Source: Spirogloea muscicola (taxonomy: Eukaryota; Streptophyta; Zygnematophyceae; Spirogloeales; Spirogloeaceae). Taken from it: a DNA stretch of 11,585 nucleotides. The DNA lies in assembly GCA_009602725.1 (NCBI GenBank), contig WELB01000083.1, positions 482,187 to 493,771 on the forward strand, in the 5' to 3' direction. Within the stretch, counting starts at the first letter, position 1; each line of letters begins with the position of its first letter. Position numbers and translations under genes: made by a program. Below, piece by piece: positions 9,770 to 11,585 of the stretch. The notes under the pieces are model-generated. The model was not told where the DNA came from. It saw only the letters and a list, made by a program, of their open reading frames with translations, and made no database searches.

Positions 9770-9860
9770 CAAGCATCAGACTTGTAGGCTTGCTCGCTCT
9801 TCCAGAGCTCGTAGCAGGCAATGGCGGTTGTGGAAAGGAGGACGACAGGCTCCCGGCTGA
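9770..9860 (-). CDS. Candidate unassigned exon
   Basis: On the - strand an acceptor CATGCAG at 9861 is followed by a coding-like stretch, with many G/C third positions (AGC CGG GAG CCT GTC GTC CTC), reading SREPVVLLSTTAIACYELW and onward. It ends near a donor-like TG/GTCAGT at 9769. The phase would allow splicing from the PTH2 exon upstream on this strand, but the normal PTH2 C-terminal tail is not encoded here. A distant resemblance to the PTH2 N-terminal helix (A-x-A-C-Y) is noted; the catalytic Lys and His region is absent and the order would be wrong. I cannot name it. Confidence 0.3.
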
Positions 9861-9935
9861 CTGCATGATGTCTCAGCACGACTTCATTTGACATACTTAC
9901 AAGTCATTTCAATTTGACTCAGTCTGAGTATGCAA

Positions 9936-9979
9936 GGTTGACCTGCTACTCTGCCACTCTATACTTATGCAGGTCAAGC
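9936..9979. repeat. Small inverted repeat
   Basis: GGTTGACCTGC (9936-9946) and GCAGGTCAAGC (9969-9979) are reverse complements at 10 of 11 positions, separated by 22 bases. The right arm continues as AGGTCAAGCT, which also occurs at about 9592, and TTGACCTG recurs at 10015. Function unknown. Confidence 0.55.
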
Positions 9980-10208
9980 TATGCTGAGGACCTGGCTGAT
10001 TGTAGACATTTTCCTTGACCTGTAATACAGCTAGACAAGTGGCTATGCCATGCGCCATTTTACCAATTTCTCTATGTTCCAAAGTGATGTATTTGTGGAA
10101 ACCTATTAAGTCCAGATTGTTTAAATAATCCGTTTGCCTACCTTAAAAAAACCACTTTGCTACAGTACTCCGACTGAATAAATGCTGAAAGCGAGGCAAT
10201 GATCTCAC

Positions 10209-10349
10209 CTGGCCCGACGGCGAGTACCGTCTTGGAGCCGGCGGCGACCTGCGTGCGGCCAGCATCGGAGATGACAAACGTCGGCAGCCCGACCTTGGTG
10301 GCCCTTGACCGCAGCTCCATCCTGGCGCCCAGATCGCAGCAAACGGCGA
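10209..10349 (-). CDS. Exon of peptidyl-tRNA hydrolase 2 (PTH2 family), partial gene
   Basis: PTH2 releases stalled peptidyl-tRNA by cutting the ester bond between peptide and tRNA. Between an acceptor (GGGGCAG, - strand) and a donor (CCAG/GTGAGA) this exon encodes 46 residues. They read AVCCDLGARMELRSRA, then TKVGLPTFVISDAGRTQ, then VAAGSKTVLAVGP. The block L-P-T/V-x-D-A-G-R-T-Q and G-S-x-T-V-L-x-x-G-P is diagnostic of PTH2; in the family these residues line the active site and the C-terminal part of the fold. The preceding segment fits the strand and helix that come just before this motif. The exon starts by completing a codon with TC and ends with one base of the next codon. I could not find the N-terminal exons (expected to the right, with a KxxAQxxHA motif) or the usual short C-terminal end (D-x-V-T-G-x-L) to the left. 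Either distant exons are outside or unrecognised, or this is a gene remnant. Confidence 0.75.
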
Positions 10350-10452
10350 CTGCCCCAGATCAGGCCTTGAGGAGGGCAGAGTGCAAGAGGGCACTAGCCG
10401 GAGGCACTGCAGAATGGCGGATGGTGGAGGTGGAGGGCAGGACAACCTTTGT

Positions 10453-10511
10453 GGGGGAGGAGAGGAGGAGAGGAGAAGAGGGAGAGAAAGGGGGTGGGGG
10501 AGGGAGAGGGA

Positions 10512-10552
<41 letters not shown>
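10453..10552 (+). repeat. Purine tract ending in a (AG)19 microsatellite
   Basis: From 10453 to 10552 the + strand is purine except for a T at 10495. The last 38 bases (10515-10552) are perfect AG units. It lies just upstream of the PTH2 exon on the - strand, where it reads as a CT tract within the presumed preceding intron. Such mirror-symmetric purine runs can form triplex DNA and are length-variable. The long Ser-Leu and Arg-Glu open frames over it are artefacts. Confidence 0.95.
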
Positions 10553-10554
<2 letters not shown>

Positions 10555-10617
10555 TTGGCTCAAAACTGGGTAAGGATGAACCTCGAAAACCACGAGTTGG
10601 GAACCGCATCTCCGAGT

Positions 10618-10700
10618 GAGGCCAGCCCAAAGTAAAGAAAACAGCTCTTCCAGATTGACAGCAGTGGCAAAGAGAGGCCAGCCCAAAAAAAATTGACAAG
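10618..10700 (-). repeat. Copy 2 of the dispersed repeat, with a local direct duplication
   Basis: The 14-mer GAGGCCAGCCCAAA occurs at 10618-10631 and again at 10674-10687, 56 bp apart. The second occurrence continues as AAAAA-ATTGACAAG and on the - strand matches copies at 3569 and 11151. Its mirror-image partner at 11151-11186 makes a pair of inverted repeats about 500 bp apart. Confidence 0.6.
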
Positions 10701-10983
10701 TGGCTCCGTGTGGCTCGACCTGTTGGCCGGCTTGCGCGGCGCGTGTGGCCCTGTCATGAGAAGATTCCGTCGGTGGCTTATCGATCTGACAGGGCATGTG
10801 AGGTGGCTGCACACGTGGACATACAAGGCACGTCACCTATCTGTTTGATGTGAAGCAGGATTCGCAAACTCGGCACCTCCAGCTCGGCCCCTGGTCAGGT
10901 GAATACATAAGTAGGTGCGCAGATGCCGCCTCGTCGTCGATCAACATCGGCAAACCGTCTTCACGCCACCATTCCAACCGCTT

Positions 10984-11077
10984 GGGGTTCTGGCTCGCCG
11001 ACGCCATATCGACGGCTCAGCGGCAGGTCCGCGCTGTTGCTGAGCGGTCGATGTGGCATCGGCGAGCCATCTACCCC
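10984..11077 (+). ncRNA. Long near-perfect hairpin, miRNA-precursor-like
   Basis: Arms 10992-11021 and 11039-11068 are reverse complements at 27 of 30 positions around a 17-base loop (11022-11038). In a + strand RNA, one of the three differences is a G-U pair, one a C-A and one a G-G mismatch. Beyond a small internal loop (TCT against ATCT) the stem continues with GGGGT (10984-10988) pairing with ACCCC (11073-11077). The size and stem are in the range of plant or algal miRNA precursors. A small inverted duplication or a mobile-element hairpin would look the same. No target or promoter is visible, so function is unproven. Confidence 0.5.
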
Positions 11078-11150
11078 ATCTACCCCATTCTTCAGGCCCC
11101 TTGTAGCTGCTTTTTAGGCCATTTGGCCATCATTTGGCCCCTTCGAAGCT

Positions 11151-11186
11151 TTGTCAATTCTTTTTCGGGCTGGCTTTTCACAGCCC
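11151..11186 (+). repeat. Copy 3 of the dispersed repeat
   Basis: TTGTCAATTC, TTTTTCGGGCTGGC, TTTTCACAGCCC. Against the reverse complement of copy 2 (10674-10700) it keeps GCCAGCCC, a six to eight base A-rich spacer and AATTGACAA. The two are inverted relative to each other, like the ends of a small transposable element of about 510 bp that would contain the hairpin at 10984. I could not identify a target-site duplication. Confidence 0.5.
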
Positions 11187-11339
11187 TTGCCCCCATTGGA
11201 GTGCCACTTCTCATCTACCGTCTAAGAAGCAAGTGCGGCCAGATTAACTGGTGGCTGGGAGAGGCCTAAGGACTGGGACAGCAGCAAGTGGACTCTCAGT
11301 GACCTCTAGTTAGTAGATGCAAGTTTGTATAGCTAGCAG

Positions 11340-11585
11340 GCGGAGAGACGTCGCCCTGACGGAAGCCGGAGGCCGCCGCCAAATCGCTCAAATGAAAGCG
11401 CTAAGCCACTCAAATGAAGTGCTCATCTGTCGCTGCCCCATGAATCTGGCTTCAGCGGGCAGTCCCCACCCTACCCATCGACGCCAGAGGCAGAAATCTC
11501 CCTTGAAAACTAGGTCGGCCGCGGGCGCCGCCGCAGCCGCAGTCGCCACCCCTCCTACACCCCGGGCCGCCGCCGGCGCAGTCGC
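11340..11585. other. CG-rich right edge, possible promoter or 5' region
   Basis: Composition rises again near 11340, and the last 70 bases are almost pure CG with CCG/GCC units, similar to the block upstream of the esterase. It may be the 5' region of a gene continuing to the right or of the - strand PTH2 gene. On the - strand an Ala-rich open frame enters from the window end, but I see no recognisable motif in it. Confidence 0.3.
11385..11421. repeat. Two tandem mini-hairpins with covarying stems
   Basis: Unit one (11385-11400) pairs CGCT with AGCG around CAAATGAA. Unit two (11407-11421) pairs CACT with AGTG around CAAATGA. The loops are nearly identical, and the stems differ by a G-to-A change on one side matched by C-to-T on the other, so pairing is kept. 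Confidence 0.55.

Noticed and set aside
10360-10836. 158-codon open frame on the - strand with a Ser-Leu run
   Set aside because: It reads through the CT microsatellite and the dispersed repeat. No homology is visible and it ends just before the PTH2 acceptor, so it is presumably intron.
10850-11269. 139-codon open frame on +
   Set aside because: It spans the near-perfect hairpin and repeat copy 3, has no recognised domain, and its hydrophobic end comes from the T-rich repeat. A real small protein cannot be excluded, but I have no support for it.

Overview
This is nuclear DNA from a eukaryote, most likely of the green lineage and probably a streptophyte alga or similar plant-like organism. 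Two genes are broken into short exons by 100-400 bp GT-AG introns ending in TGCAG or GGCAG. One is a plant-type leucine-rich-repeat (LRR) membrane protein. The other is a pectin acetylesterase of the NOTUM/PAE family, which fits a pectin-containing wall. There are no operons, Shine-Dalgarno sites, CRISPR arrays or bacterial genes. The species cannot be named from the sequence.

Left third (1-2531): the 3' part of an LRR receptor-like gene on the + strand. Seven exons can be joined in frame. They encode about six LRRs, a cysteine cap, one transmembrane helix and a short tail without a kinase domain. One intron uses a GC donor. The gene starts to the left of the window. From 2532 to about 4080 lies gene-free sequence.

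Middle (about 4080-8976): a very GC-rich block with CGG tracts and a pyrimidine patch, probably promoter and 5' UTR, leads into a complete pectin acetylesterase gene. I could assemble 13 exons with matching phases into a 428-residue secreted enzyme. Every family landmark is present, including the Ser/Asp/His triad.

Right third (8977-11585): mostly non-coding. It contains a tandem duplication with a tRNA-like fold, a well-conserved exon of an archaeal/eukaryotic-type peptidyl-tRNA hydrolase (PTH2) on the - strand, and a purine tract with a (GA)n microsatellite. It also holds a short dispersed repeat found in inverted orientation, a long near-perfect hairpin resembling a miRNA precursor, and two small tandem hairpins whose stems covary. 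The window ends in another CG-rich block.

The LRR protein and the esterase would both act at the cell surface or wall, but nothing shows that they work together; they look like independent neighbouring genes. I found no clear sign of a new multi-gene system. The best leads are the hairpin at 10984-11077, the inverted repeats around it, the tRNA-like tandem repeat, the isolated PTH2 exon and the possible stop-containing micro-exon in the esterase gene.
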